From Trileptium ribeirensis (lineage: Eukaryota > Nematoda > Enoplea > Enoplida > Thoracostomopsidae): 64,000 nt of DNA. Both the position numbers and the translations under genes were made by a program. Location of the stretch: assembly GCA_030248225.1 (NCBI GenBank), contig JASANE010011869.1, positions 1-64,000 on the forward strand. Reading direction: 5' to 3'. Position 1 is the first letter of the stretch. Every line of letters begins with the position of its first letter. Shown piece by piece: positions 10,346 to 24,655 of the stretch. Below the pieces are notes generated by a model. That model saw only the letters and a list, made by a program, of their open reading frames with translations. It made no database searches and had not been told where the DNA came from.

Positions 10346-13300
10346 GAGCCCAAATTTTCACTCCTACCATCTGCTCGACGTATAAAATGTGTTTTGGACT
10401 TCATATTGTCATACTTATAGCACTACTACGTATGTCTACAGGATGTAATTGTCATCAGTCTCGCACATTTTACAAAGCGAGACGTTGAAGGGCCTGTCAG
10501 ACAACCATTGAGGAGTATACAAGATGAGAAATTTGTATAGTCAGTAAGTCCAATTTTGGTACCCCTCTACAGACAGAAAGAAGCCTGTTAGGCCCTGGGC
10601 CCTATTCCTCAGGAACTTAATCAAAATGAAACATTTAAAAATCAGGCCCGATAGCGCTCTATAACCCAAATGATCCGCTGGACGAAAGGCTCGCTAGAGC
10701 ATATGTTTGCGAAATAACAATCAAACAACTCCATAACGGGTCTCCTAGACTGCATTCGGACTGGCTAGGATTAGTAAAACTATTACGTCGACATTTTGAT
10801 GCGATAAAAAGCTCATCCGCATGATGGCGATGCGAGATCACCGAAACTTGTGTCAGGTTGATTCCAACATTCGTATATACATTTGATTTACTAATTTATT
10901 TGCACTACACAACCTCTAACGCAAATGTTTGCTAATAGACTATATTGAATGCCATTAGACGAAAATAATGATTCGATCATTGAGTTCGTCATTAGCAACC
11001 GTACGGTAAATATGTTGGACAGTGATAATCATTTATTTAATCCAATTATTAAATGAGAAATTTAGTTAATATGGAAACTGTATTATTTTTATAATCTGCA
11101 TTTATCGTTCAATAAACAATGTGGCTGTTTTAGATGCCTGTTTCCACTGACAACTATCTCCACTGAGCGCTAACGGAGAATCATGCTCGTCGTATGTTCT
11201 ATAAATAATACCTACTTTTCATTCGGGTTTAAATTTTAATTTCACTTTTGATCCGGTGTTTGTACGTCTATTTTGATTTTGCGATATATTATTTATAAAT
11301 AACTAATAAAACCATAAATAACTATGCATATGTGAATATCATAGGCGCGCAAGGTCTGAGATAGGTGGCTCCTTGGAAAAGAGGGTGGGTGGGGAGGGGT
11401 AAATTTGGCTTTGGGGAGACTCCGACCGTTATGGGGTGATTAAGCTCACTGCGTCCACTATGAATGCTTATATTGCACATTACTTATAACCTTTTACATT
11501 TTGTAAACAAATACCGCAGTAATGTCTTGTGTTTGCAAGTATCACGGCGTATAAATCCATATTCTGATTTGTGCATACACATATTCATACCAGTACCGTT
11601 TCTACACCATCGCTTCGAATATTTCTTTCCTGATTTGCAAATATTTGATATATTATATGTAAATCATAGCTGTCTATCTATATATATATATATTGATTTG
11701 ATAGTTAGGACATACAATATTCATGTATCACAAATATCGTTGTGGGCAAAACTTATCAATGGCAAGCCATATTTTTAACTAGCTAACTATTACTGTAACG
11801 TTCAACTTTTTACTCACAAATTCAAACTTTTTGCTCAAATTTTCAGCTCAACATTTGAAAGAATCTTTTGTATTTTTGGTGAATTCGAACGTGTCAACAC
11901 TGTTCAAATTTTTCTATCATATTGCTATAGCCAATCAGGGCAAAAGAATAGAACTTGAATAATTGTGAGCTCAAAATTTGAGCTCATATTTTAAAGCATA
12001 GCTGTTTGCCATATATTTCCTATAATATCAACATTCAAATTCTGATTAAATTTTTGAGCTAAACCTTTGACGTGTAAACGCACCTTTAAAAATGGAATAA
12101 ATAACCTTCATAATATGTCCTTCGCTATCATAAATTGTTAGAGATTTTTAATAATATATGAACACTGCAAAACTGTAGGCAAAATCGGAAACTGCCTTTA
12201 AATTTAACCCGAAACCCGCGACAAAAAGTCATTACAGCTTGGCCCATTAAAATTTTATTGATACCTAAGCCGACAGGATATATGCTACTTGATATGCTAC
12301 AGAAAGAAAATTTCCATTGATACCGATCCTATATAGTCCATTCAGAAATAAAATTGTGAAAATTTCATGTCAGTCGAACAGTTGTCAAATTATACATAAC
12401 GATAACAATATTTGGTGTCATTTCTGTGAGTTGATATCAAACAGGTCTGTTTTAGGTTTCTCCACCATATCTGAAAGCATTATTAAAGTATGCGTACTGC
12501 ATGCACCCTTTTAAAAGTCTTGCATGCTAAGAAAATTTAAGCTAACTCAATTCTTTCGTTATAAGGTGTAAAACTGATAAACTATGTTTGATTTTACTTT
12601 AAAATAAAAAAGGGATTTTAAAGTCTTGCTTATCATTTGGAACTGATGTATGCATATGCGTATAACCTTACAAACTACAACTTAATTTCATTTTAACGAA
12701 AAATAACAAGATCCATTCCCTAAATTCAAAGCAAAAATATTAATGTTGCAAGAGAACTATAGTGTATTACATCCAAGCACAGTATTATGTCCCAGCGTGT
12801 TGCGTTTACCAATTGACGTCTACTTGTATGGTGATCAATCTTACATTTATCTATTTTCTATTCCTAAATATAATCAGTTTCCGAAAATATTCGGTTCCAA
12901 TAGCTTTTAAAGTTTCTTTATACTTTAAGCAAAGTATGTTATATCCAGTACATATCAATGGTGTTGTTTCAAAACATTTTCAGAACTATAACCGCCAAAT
13001 TTTTGAAAAACACAGATGGTTAAATAGGCTTAATTTATTTCTTTCCTAAATATGAAAACGATACTTATAGCAGTCCCAATTTTACAATGAGGTCTTACGA
13101 TATTCGAAGTGATTTTATATGTTTATATTCCCAGTAGATTACTTGCCGTTTGTAATTCGGAGCAATAACATCACTTTTATAATAGCATAAAATTTAAGTC
13201 GGGTTCCTAACATTTCCATAAATTTCAGCAAAAAAACTTAGTAATAAGACAACTAAGCAAGCATTCAGCAATCTCGGTGTCGTCATACATATGCACAGTA

Positions 13301-16300
13301 TATATAATTTTTATTAATACCATCATAGATGTCCTGGTCTACATACCACCTCACTGGCAGTGAATCAGTTTTCCGTTTCTGATCATATTGACAGTGTATT
13401 AATGTTAATTTTGTGAAAATAATATTTTAATATTCTTAACCAGTTTAGTAATGAAATCACTTAGCAGTTCAGGATTCGGCAACAACGGTGCCATAATTAT
13501 ACAGTTCATATGGTTTTTATGATTTGATGATTGCTAATAAATACATAGATAGAGGATATATACATGGGCGCAGATAAAGGGGGGAAGGGGTACTTCAAAA
13601 AGTAATCCGTCAAAAAAGTCCTCCCCACTGTTCAAAATATAATCTTTTAATAAGGCAAGAATTAAAGCGGTGTTACCTTTCCACACAGTCGCATATACAT
13701 CTTAGAATTTTCAAGAGCTTATAAGTGCGAATTATATGTATTTTGCCTTGAGCTGTCTTACAAAGGTGTACTTCCAGCCGCTTTTCCAATCGGACCTGCG
13801 CCAAACAGTGTACGATACATAAACAAGCTCACGTGTTAAAGGTTTAAAGATAACATCCGGCAATAGAAAGTAATTCTGTGCCAGTTGGAATATTCGATAA
13901 TGATAGCGTGATGGTTCTGGTAGCATTGAAGTCTTTACACATCAAAATGTCAGAAAACACCGTAAAGTGACCGGACAAATCCCGAGGTCGTCGGTTGTCG
14001 TTTTAGGATATAATTCCCGAGCTTTCACGAGGTAACTGATAACCGAAACAAAACTACTACTACTCCACAAATGCTTCTTTCTTCGCAAAACCTTCGGGAA
14101 CATCTGTCTTGCAATTTTAATGCTGCCTACAAACGTTCGATCAGTAAATTCTTCTACAAATGTTATGCACACAGTGTACATCATAGGTACCCGACATCTC
14201 TCGGCTTATCAATGTAGATGTGATTAGAGAGAGGTATGTCAAGGTGGTAGTCAAATATTTACCTAGGTCTCTCAAGGTCTCCATACAATTTTCCTTAGTA
14301 TTTTCTCTAATTTCACCATAACATTTTAGTACTTTTGCGCATAATTGTAATTATTTTCCATGTGTCTTTGGCACGCGGAGAGGTGGGGTACGGCGTGCGG
14401 TGCATCACAAAGCTGAATAAGAAGGTCCGACCATAACTCCAACCATCAGTATTTTCCTATGAGCACCTTGTACATGTATATAGCATAATGTTTTCAGGCT
14501 CGATCATTTGCGGCTACTCTAGTGATTCAAATTCAACTTACACGTTTAAATCTGAATACATTGATTATAATGCTGGAAAAATTCCAATATCTTCTTATTT
14601 CTATTCTGTTCATTTGCAGTATTACGATCAAAGGTTAGCTGAGTTTGTTTGACTGATATATTTTCACAAAAAAAACTTTTTTTGACGGATTCAGTGCCTG
14701 TGGTGACACATTTTCTAAACAACATTGCATGCGCAATTGCATGCGAAAACGAATCTTGTAATGTAACAGACATAAAAATAGAAAGAAAATTTTACGCTTA
14801 TAAATGAATATATAATGTGTAATATTGCATTCGTTTTTAAACTTTATATTTGCATTTTACTCCGAAATGTTGCTAAATGCCTATTCGCATTTTATCAAAA
14901 ATAATGATATAACGTTATTTATTACGCTGCTATGCTGAATTGTAGGATGTAGAAAATATAGTTTTATTTTTAGTCTCAGCGGAATCTAAATGTAACAACG
15001 AACGGAATTTATATCCAATATTTTACAGTTTATTGAATTTTACAGCGAAATGTTTCTAAATCTGTTCGCGTTTATACACTGCAGACGACATCGCTACGAC
15101 AAATGGTCATTGGTTGCCGTAAAAAATTCATCCATATTTTTAGGTTTTCACTCTGAGTAATATCGAAAAATCATGAACTGAACAAGGTAAACTAAAATAT
15201 ATGTTTATACAAGTAGGTGTAAAAAACAGAGACCAGTCTTGGAACAAGGTAAATTAGTCGCCTGTCGAACCAAATTTAACCGAAGCTAACTAAACAACGT
15301 CGATTGCATATTCAAAGACATGAATAAAAAACGAATGTGTCTAAATTCTATTTTATTTAACTGTTGAATAATGGCTTAAGCCTTTTTAAACATCAACACT
15401 GTTGACGAAAACAACTGTTGTACTGCTGGCAGTTTAGTCAAACTCATGGTGCACATTCGATACGTTTTTGTTTATGCCACTAATGAACTCCATGACCGTC
15501 AGGAGTAATCATACATGCGATCGATAGCTAGCTGTCCAGATATATCCAAGTTATCCCCAGTTTTGCTTCTTAGTAACTCTGTACTTATAGCAAAATGCCT
15601 AATTTGCCTTCTGCTAGTCAAAATTTGAACACCTACAAATCTGTTCAGAACATCAATAAGATTTGCTATAAAGTTTCGCTGCATTAATACAAGCATGATG
15701 TGGCACGATATCGTTAACTACGCTTACTTAAGGAGCTCGACTTTTTTGTTATACCTTGAGCATTTAGGGCCATTTATCTTAGCATTATTTAGTAAGTTGT
15801 CTACGCCGTTGTACAATTGTTTTAATATGATATATACAAACTTCTATTTGGATTTTAAACCGAGGTCCGAAGCACAAAGGGGGCTATTATTGTTGCAAAG
15901 TGAGTGTCACGCGTAGCTAAGATTGTTGGTACTTCAATGCGTGAATCCAAGGGTTTAACCTTAACACAATTTCAACCTACAGTGACAACTGAGAGAGGAT
16001 CCAAGTTTAGAGATGACAATTTGTCGCCCAGTTCTCTTCTTCGAAATCGAATATATGAAATTTTATACAATGAATGTGATGTATACAATAGCAGACTCTA
16101 GGGTGCAGATCCTACAAGTACGCTTCACTGCATTGATTTCATAAATATTTGGCTTATTTTCAGATGTTGAAGGGTCATACTATTGCTGTAAGTATCATTG
16201 TCATTATAACAAGATAAGTGTTGTTTTAAGTGTTAAGTGTTATATGTGTGATTAATCTCATACTTTGGGTAATTGTAATTTACATAATATTTTAGAGATA

Positions 16301-16760
16301 ACGAACGATATTGTGTAATATTTGAGTGAAAACACAAAATTGTTTAAATGTTATTTTTTGCATGCAACCAATATATACCCAAGACCCTCTGGTCCTACTA
16401 AGTTTGGCATTGATGTAAACCAACCACAGTAAAATTACTATTTAAGAATGAAACAAAACAGTGTACGGTGCGGTTTATTGGGCAGAGGGACTTGACTTCG
16501 CGCTTTTCTGTGGGTCCGACGCGTCAGGTGTATGGCTCTCCCTACCACCCCTATGAGAAATTATCCGAATATATCCTAAAAACATAACATTAAATACATC
16601 GCAGTCACAGGTGTGAAATTTAGTGTATGCAATATCAATAGAGAGCTTTTTAAAGATTATTTAAAATTCAGTATAGAATTGTGCCAAATTTTACCGTATA
16701 TTTATACAACTTTGCGTTATTTCGCAAATGCGGCAATTACGAAATGCTCAGTTTGTTCGA
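10346..16760. other. long stretch with no supportable gene
   Basis: AT-rich, non-coding in appearance. ORFs of 60-104 codons here (for example 11464-11778, 12762-13049, and minus strand 13942-14184) lack recognisable domains, splice context or paralogues in the window. Small G-rich patches occur near 11350-11420 and 13565-13590. If gene A has a first exon farther upstream it may lie here, but I could not identify it. Confidence 0.5.
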
Positions 16761-16767
16761 AAGAGAT

Positions 16768-17116
16768 ACATACAGGAACGTAGGTAGAACATTGCTCACA
16801 GGTGGCATAGCATTTCATAGTCGGAGCACAGTGAAACTCCGCCCGGCGCATATACGTACAAGGGCGTAGCTAGAACATTGCACACAGAGGGAATCGCATT
16901 TGATAGTTGGGGCACATTGAAACTCCGCCCGGCGCACATACGTATAAGGGCGTACCTAGAACATTGCACACAGAGGGAAACGTATTTGATAGTTTGGGCA
17001 CAGTGAAACTCCGCCCGGCGCACATACGTATAAGGGCGTACCTAGAACAGTGCACACAGAGCGAAACGTATTTGATAGTTGGGGCACAGTGAAACTCCAC
17101 CCGGCGCACATAAACA
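16768..17116. repeat. 86-bp minisatellite, four copies
   Basis: The motif cccggcgca recurs at about 16841, 16927, 17013 and 17099, exactly 86 bases apart. The unit contains agaacattgcacacagag and gtgaaactccgcccggcg. Several ORFs on both strands over this block repeat themselves with the array and are artefacts. Confidence 0.9.
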
Positions 17117-17652
17117 TAGGCATTTTTCACAGGGTAAGGTTGTCAAACGTGGGTGTACGGAAGTGGGGCTCCCCGAGCTCTCACCTTGGCTAACCGCTTG
17201 ATATGTAAATTAACTTTTTTATTTTAATATATTATAATTTCAAGCAGGTTCCTTTATATCCTCGATCTGAAATAGGGCATATATGTGAATCCACACGAGT
17301 AAACCTGTTTGTTTTACCTGATTTTGAAAAGTTGGTTATTCGTTCATATGAGTGAAAACAATAAATGAATATAATAAATAAACTTTGATAATCATGTTTA
17401 TTACATTTTAACCACAATGGTGGAACCAAACCGAGGTTCTAAACATAAAGTATCATTTTTTTAAGTTTAGATTCATAGTTAAAATATGTGACCTATTGTA
17501 TAGTGTGTGCATCAGGATGGCAAAATGAAAGCTCGGATGTATTCACGTTTTGGAATTATGGTTCAATTGCAAATAATTTGTACGTTGAAATTTCTTTGCA
17601 TTTATTTTATCAAAAATCATAAGTGTCAAACACATAGCAATAGAATTTATAA

Positions 17653-17755
17653 AATGATAATGTGATTAATGCATTTTTGTTGTGTATTTCGCATAACGTT
17701 GATCAAACCAATGTTGCCTTATTGATCTTAATGATGAATGGAAGCTGGATCGCTG
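17653..17755 (+). CDS. possible upstream exon of gene A (hydrophobic leader?)
   Basis: A frame open from 17653 ends in a hydrophobic run, NVALLILMMNGSWIAG, and then a GTGAGA donor at 17756. The donor leaves one base of a codon, the phase needed by the CTLD exon at 17805. The implied intron would be only 49 bases. There is no upstream ATG in frame (the nearest starts are GTG, or the internal ATGs at the end of the run) and no clear acceptor before it. It could be a signal-peptide exon or chance. Gene B has no visible counterpart. Confidence 0.2.
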
Positions 17756-17804
17756 GTGAGAACAGTGAACTAGCCACAAAACCATTTCCCATTTCGTATT
17801 TTAG

Positions 17805-18001
17805 CAACAGCACAACAAATGTGTACAAAGAAAGCGAATCGAACTACGTTTATCAACAAGAATTGCTTTTTCGTAAGCGAACACCCAGACAAAAATTGGA
17901 ACGATAATATGGATTTTTGTAATATTCACGGTGGATACCTCGGTGGCATTGCGGATATCGCTGAGTATAACGCAGTACTCGATATGGTTTTGATGGGAAA
18001 G
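17805..18001 (+). CDS. gene A exon: C-type lectin-like domain, N-terminal half
   Basis: Acceptor ...cgtattttag ends at 17804 and donor gtatat starts at 18002. The exon enters in phase 1 and leaves in phase 0, encoding 65 residues plus a split codon. It carries the first three cysteines of a long-form CTLD: MC near the start, then NCFFV, then MDFCNIHGGYLGGI with the helix-alpha2 GGYL signature and a following EYNAVLDM helix. The equivalent exon of gene B (45452-45645) aligns throughout (FC/YC, NIHGGYLGGI/NKHGGYLGSL) and has the same phases. The fold normally binds sugars or proteins outside the cell. The ATG inside the exon is not a start; translation must begin upstream. Confidence 0.8.
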
Positions 18002-21000
18002 GTATATAGCTTTTAAAAATACATAGTCGCATACATGATTCATAGAGGGGTGGGTAGCGGTAATCTTCATGAGGTCCGGAACCCCCACTCCGAGGGCTCA
18101 GGCTACTCCCTAACACCCTGGCAGCTCATTCAACTCTTTTATGTGACGTATGCGCCGAACCCATAGGTGTTTCCGCCAGGCGCTGCTCCATCCCCCTCTC
18201 CTCCATCCCACCGCCTGCACAAGGCTAAGGCCTTCTACCTTCGGCGGATTCGGCTACGCCTCCTGCGATCTCAAAGCTTGAGCATGTATGCCTACGTCTT
18301 TTCGGAATTCGAAAAGACAGCTTTATAAAAACCAGGGTAACGCATAATAGTATTTTATAGCAAACATATAGTCTCTTAGTTTTTTAGCTGCTTTTGGTTA
18401 TGGCCAAGCTGAAAGTGTGACGCTATGAATTGGACGCTGAAACTATTTTCAGTTCGTTTGTGTATCCTCTAGGAGTTAATATACAGCTATTTTTATTACA
18501 TGCTTAAACGTCTGAATCTGTTATTCAACAATTGTTTTGCTTTTCTTGTTTCTTTTTCAAATAACAATTAAAGTCTAATCATCAGCTGGGAATTCGTCAA
18601 CCGAAGCACCTCTGTAATATCTTTTGTAGTTACCTAAATACTTCCAGAACCCAACTTTGGATATACATGGCTGCAAAAATTCAAGTCTAATGAATCATTT
18701 AAACAAATTTGATAGCTCACTTTTCAAGCATGCTAGTCAATATTTGAATTCTGAATGTATCGCGCGAGACGGGCGAATCTAAGAATTCTTACTAGTCATA
18801 TGGTTGTGAAATTTTAGAATGTTAGTTATTAAGGGTTTTTAGGTTAACGCGCATAACTCAGCTTTGTCTTGTTCGTTGATTCAGGCGATAGCTCATTTGA
18901 AAACTTAAAATCTCTATTTAAACCTTTTAGTTAGGCGCAAAGCTGGATTCTAACGTCTTTCTCAAAAATAGGGCCAAATGGGCTAGGGCTCCAAAATGAG
19001 ACAAAATCGCGCTACATATTGGATATCGACAAAAGGTGTAGATATCTGAGTGAAATTGGGCTTATTTTGTGCAGCAAATACATAAGTCTATAAGACTGCA
19101 AATAACGCTTTTTATGTGGCCCTTTTAGGAAGCAGAATTTTGGCCAAAACGGGTTTTGAAATGGGCGCCTGAGACCCAAAATGGTAACATCTCCGCATAC
19201 AGTCGAAGTTCATGAGTGTTTTTGGTCTCATTTCGTAAAACAATTATTCTTTTATATGTTTCATATAGACATATATCGCTGCTAATTTCATTACTCATGC
19301 TGCCGAATTGCATTAAAACAGGTGATGAATGACCCCGTGTACACGAAAACGGCAATATCTCCGCAAACGTTGGAGCTATATGGGTATTATTGGTATCATT
19401 TTTAGGACAATTTATCATCTATGTACTTAGATATTGTGAGTTTCTAAATGCACAATAAACGGATATGTCTCTTCAACTATTAAAGCAATGACATTTGGCG
19501 ACTCAGTTTAATTTAATGCTTTAATGCAGCTGTCTACGTCTGTCTAAATTGTATATTAAACGCACAAAATTCATCATCTTGGCGACAGGACAAGCTATTA
19601 GTTAGATAAACTACTATAGAACAACTAATACACCCTCCTGCGCAATTCTAAAAAGTAAACAATTTCTGTATTAACACAAATATCGGTCCAGAATAGAAGT
19701 ACGAACGCACCTAATATCATGTAACCAACGTATTATTTGCCGGGTTTGCGACGATTTAACTGCGCTCAATGTAATTGTGTGAATCTCATGAACAAGCGTC
19801 TAAGTGCCATTATGAAAGTTTCACTAATTGGTCTACAATTTTTACTGTAGTAAAGTACCGCGAACCCTGGTGCACAAAATTCAAAATATGCACGCCTTTG
19901 TATTTGGAAAACGTATGTCATTGAAACGACAAAGAACATTAGAATATATTTATAAGAGCTGCCTAGGTTGGCAAATTAACAACTATCGTGACACTAATCT
20001 TTAGTTATATGAATAACAAAAAAGCAGAGGCGTAATCAACGGCATTGTTAGGAAGTGAGGACTCCCGCAGATTTTAGCCTATTCGGTCCGTGTAAATGTT
20101 CGAACCCGGTTTTGCCAATGCAAATCTATGACGTTTCATTTGTACTATGTCTCAAGCCTGGCTTCACTTCTTAGCTGTAGTTTTCAATCTATCGTTTTGG
20201 CCAGACTACTTCCCAGACTTTTCAGCTCTTAGTTATGCCCGTGCATAAACAGGCAGAAATGGCTGAATAAATCTTGATGTCTATAAAATAAAAATAGCTA
20301 TAAAATTAGCCGTTTCAAGACATGATTGAGAACCGAATAGAAATTTGTTTGTACCGTCATCGTATCAATTAAAATTTGAACAAACGTAATAAAATATACA
20401 ACTTGATGACTGCTAGAAAATACAATATGGCTTATAATTCTTTGATTGTATTGTATGAAATACAAATCTTCGCAAACTTAGAATCATTGGTTTTTGGAAA
20501 TTCTTGTAAATAAGTTTGTAGTGCCAAAAATTCTAACGACTACATGAAGTGGAATTAAAAAATTGCTGTAATTTTGCGTTCGAAATTCATGACAAAGCAA
20601 ACTTGTGAAATAAAGTTGAGATGGATTTGATTTTTTGTTAAAAATTCATTTTATATGTGTCAGGCTAAATACAAGTTACACAAGCCAAAATGTAGAGTTA
20701 ACGCTATAAATATGAAAATTATGTTATAAATTTATTTTTTCTTTTAGTTTAGATTATAGCTCCAAATTAGCACAAATTTTGCTTGTCTAAAACACAAATT
20801 TCTATCGTTAAGCTTGAACATTTAGAACAAACGATTGAATATTATCTAAAGCTTATTACACAATGGTCTATGAAAGATCGTGGTGTTAATTCCCTACGGT
20901 GTACTCAGAAATCTTAGTTTTTGGAAAACAAACAAGAGAGAGAAAAGAGAAAAAGAGTATGAGCAAAGACGTAAAAAATATAAGTGACCAATTCTATTGC

Positions 21001-21582
21001 TGCAAACATATGTCTGTAAGCATTTATTTGGTGATTGTGCAATTTTCTTCAAAGTTTCTACCAACCAACCGCTTTTTAGTGCATTTAAAGTTTTATAAGT
21101 TGTTTTCGTTGTTAAATGTCAGAAAAAAATCTGAAAAAATATGCTACTGTCCGATCAGGTTGCTTGTAACAGCAGTAAATGAGATATCATTTAGTTTATA
21201 GATGGCTCAAAAGCAAGTGAACGCTGAATGTCTCATTCACCACCGTAACAAGCGACCTGGTGGCACGGTGGCCTTAATTCGCCTTTGCCGTGACATTGCC
21301 ATCATCCAATATATAACTCAAACAATTAGTAATTAAACTACGCTAATGTTTTATATGTAATAGTTATAGTAAGGAATTTCGTGATTTTTACACAAAGTTG
21401 TGGCGAGTTCAAACGAGAATGATAGAATAAGTTAATAAGTTTGAACGATCATCGTTGAACTGCCGTGCATTCAAAGCACGAGTAGTAACGCTACAATTAA
21501 CTCGTAGCACGTAGTTGTAGCACATTTTTATATTATCTGTGCTTCGTTACACTATTTCTACAATCCGATGTTGTTTGAACAG
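18002..21582. other. gene A intron; repeat-rich, no further exon seen
   Basis: A GC-rich patch at 18040-18260 (cccccactccgagggctc... ccgccaggcgctgctcc) is probably an old repeat; a related phrase (gccgaa-ccataggtg) recurs near 55960. 19130-19400 contains two loosely similar atctccgca segments. ORFs at 19125-19418 (minus) and 20899-21201 are unrecognised and not supported. Confidence 0.5.
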
Positions 21583-21742
21583 CAATCAACCGATATCGCC
21601 TTCACGTACAGCATAAATGGTTGGCGTGACAACACTGCATATCCGGCATTGTTTTCGGACTTTCGATTCAAATCTTCACGGAGCACCTATCTATTCTCTC
21701 AGAAAACTCTTAACCATACATACTTGCGCGATGTTACGATTC
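21583..21742 (+). CDS. gene A exon: middle segment of the CTLD (divergent)
   Basis: Acceptor ...ttgtttgaacag ends at 21582 and donor gtaagt starts at 21743. Phase 0 in, phase 1 out, as demanded by its neighbours; 53 codons plus one base. The peptide has FTYSINGWRDNTAYPALF and ends NHTYLRDVTI. It aligns with the gene B exon at 48069-48318 (FTYAINGYRENVSASALM ... DDTYLSSQTD), which ends in the same phase. By position it replaces the WIGL/loop region of a C-type lectin, but WIGL and the EPN/QPD sugar-binding motif are absent. Because the frame is also open upstream of 21583, the 5' boundary could differ. Confidence 0.65.
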
Positions 21743-23648
21743 GTAAGTTGTTGTTCAATATTGCTCCTGTCCCAATATGCTTGAGTTGGGTTTCATTGGT
21801 GATGATAGTCGATATTTTGCTAAGTAATTTTTTGTGCATTTTTTGCCCATTTCTATACAAAATTTACACGTAAATGCATTATTTCAGTGTTAAATTTTAC
21901 ATATGTTCAAGCAAAAAAATTATTATTTGTGAAGATTGCATAATATTCACGTTGCAGGATTTTGCACTTTCCGGTCGGAATATTCTCTGAACGCGGCGCT
22001 TAAAACCTCAATGTTTTCTAATCGCACTTAACACTATTTTATTTACAACATTAGAGATTTACATTTACAACATTTACAGAGAATGTGTTTTAAGTATAAA
22101 ACTTACCTCCTGGATATGATACATCCTCTACATTCAAAAAGACAACAAAAGTATGGACCTTTACTGACCACACCCAATTTATGAACTAATGTGAGCGAAC
22201 GGTATCGAAACGAGACTTATCTAAACTTAATTACTTGTCAATGTAAGGATATTGGAAACCAGACAATGTGATCAACCTGAGTTGAATATTTTAGCGGTCG
22301 TATTTCACAAATGTAATAAATTGTGACGAACAGGGTCCCAGAAGAATTTATTTTGGATAAATTTTGTTTGATGCGCGAAAGTTATGAGTTACATTTGTCC
22401 GTTAAAGTACTGTTACGTTACATTATACGGCAAAATATATATTTCTTTTTAGCGTGGGGTTGACAATTAAGTTATGGGAGACATTCATTTAGCAAAGATG
22501 CAGGTTTCAACCCAGTAACTGTTGAACTCTAATGCATCATTTACTTTAATATGTGCGCGGCAAGGCCGGATTTTGTCATAGTCTGTCGCGGCTCTAAAGC
22601 CATGCTTGGTAGCCGCGATTAGCCAATGTAATATCCTTGGGCCGAGTCAGACCCTACAAACATATTAGCTTATAGTAAAGCGAGGCTGACAAATTGTCAG
22701 AAGGGCCGGAAAAGCTCTAAAAGCTAGAAATATATGACGCCAATGGAAAATCGTGAAAAAATGAAAATTGGTGATACATATGGTCATATGTTCGTAAAAC
22801 ATCCTTCCAGTTACAATAGCACAATTTTCAAGTATAAAAGAGCGTGTTTTACATAGCTACAAGGTTGCTTGTAACAGGTGCTTAAACTGAAATCTTGAAA
22901 ATAGCAATATTTACGTATTTATTTTACCTGCATTTATTCGTCTTGCTTTAATTACTACTAATCCTGCCTTTTTTGAGCCAGGAGCTAAATATTTTCGCTG
23001 CAACACAATCTGCTAAACTGAATGTAATAAATATTTTTTCAGTAGTCTGCCGCGGCACTATCAAACTCTGAGACATAGCCACTCTCGACTCGTACAAACA
23101 TACTGGCAAAGCTTAAATATTTTATTTCTGAAGGGCCGAATGTGGCTGTGCCCTTTTGTCACGAGCCATAATTGACTCTGTGACAGAATCCGGCCCTAGG
23201 TAAACACATCTTAACGCAAATGATGCATAAGATGAAGATGCTCGCATACTATGTTACGTCACAGGTTAGTGTGCACGTGACGTACGAATCTTACATAGAT
23301 TGTGATAAGTTGTATATTAAATATAATACACCATCAAATGTACAAAATCGGAAATACAAATTGCAATGTTGTCTTAAACATTATCAAATAGATCACATAG
23401 TTTGTGTTTACAATATTTACATTAAATAATAAATAATTCATGAAAGTTTGTTGTAGCTCTAATAATTCGGCTGCCGTTCGACGTATTTAGCTAATTATTC
23501 TTATTAATAGTATAAATAACGGAGGTTCTGACGCAGTAACGAATAAATAATTAAACACAATCTCAGTTTTTCCGATTTATTCTTTCGCGGATTAGCTGTT
23601 GGTAAAAACATGAGACGTGTCAAGGATATTTTTGTTATAAATAACGCA

Positions 23649-24655
23649 TATAGCATATGTTTATATGTATATGTCTATCTTAATGCAACGGTAATATCAA
23701 TAAAATAAATTTCGTTCCTGCCAACGCTTTCCAGAGTAGTGGCGTCCACCATTATTGATTTTCCATCTTACTTTAAAAAATCAACATTATATAGCATATG
23801 TTTATATGTATATGTCTATCTTAATGCAACGGTAATATCGATAAAATAAATTTAGCCCCTGCCAACGCTTTCCAGAGTAGTTGCGTCCACCATTATTGAT
23901 TTTCCATCTTACTTTAAAAATCAATAACATTATATAGCATATGTTTATATGTATATGTCTATCTTAATGCAACGGTAATATCGATAAAATAAATTTCGCC
24001 CCTGCCAACGCTTTCCAGAGTAGTTGCGTCCACCATTATTGATTTTCCATCTTACTTTAAAAAATCAATAACATTATATAGCATATGTTTATATGTATAT
24101 GTCTATCTTAATGCAACGGTAATATCAATAAAATAAATTTCGTCCCTGCCAACGCTTTCCAGAGTAGTTGCGTCCACCATTATTGATTTTCCATCTTACT
24201 TTAAAAAATCAATAACATTATATAGCATATGTTTATATGTATATGTCTATCTTAATGCAACGGTAATATCAATAAAATAAATTTCGTCCCTGCCAACGCT
24301 TTCCAGAGTAGTTGCGTCCACCATTATTGATTTTCCATCTTACTTTAAAAAATCAATAACATTATATAGCATATGTTTATATGTATATGTCTATCTTAAT
24401 GCAACGGTAATATCAATAAAATAAATTTCGTCCCTGCCAACGCTTTCCAGAGTAGTTGCGTCCACCATTATTGATTTTCCATCTTACTTTAAAAATCAAT
24501 AACATTATATAGCATATGTTTATATGTATATGTCTATCTTAATGCAACGGTAATATCAATAAAATAAATTTCGTCCCTGCCAACGCTTTCCAGAGTAGTT
24601 GCGTCCACCATTATTGATTTTCCATCTTACTTTTAAAAATCAATAACATTATACA
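23649..24655. repeat. 144-bp satellite, seven near-identical copies, in a gene A intron
   Basis: The start word tagcatatgtttatatg occurs at 23651, 23792, 23935, 24079, 24223, 24367 and 24510, a step of 141-144 bases, and a truncated eighth start follows at about 24652. Copies differ by single bases and by the length of an A run, so amplification was recent. Each unit includes caacggtaatatc, ccaacgctttccagagtag and cattattgattttcc. The first copy is the most diverged. Non-coding. Confidence 0.95.

Noticed and set aside
16796..17130. ORFs on both strands with repeating peptides (KYVSLCVQCSRYAL type)
   Set aside because: They are generated by the 86-bp minisatellite; the peptide repeats follow the DNA repeat and lack splice or start evidence.
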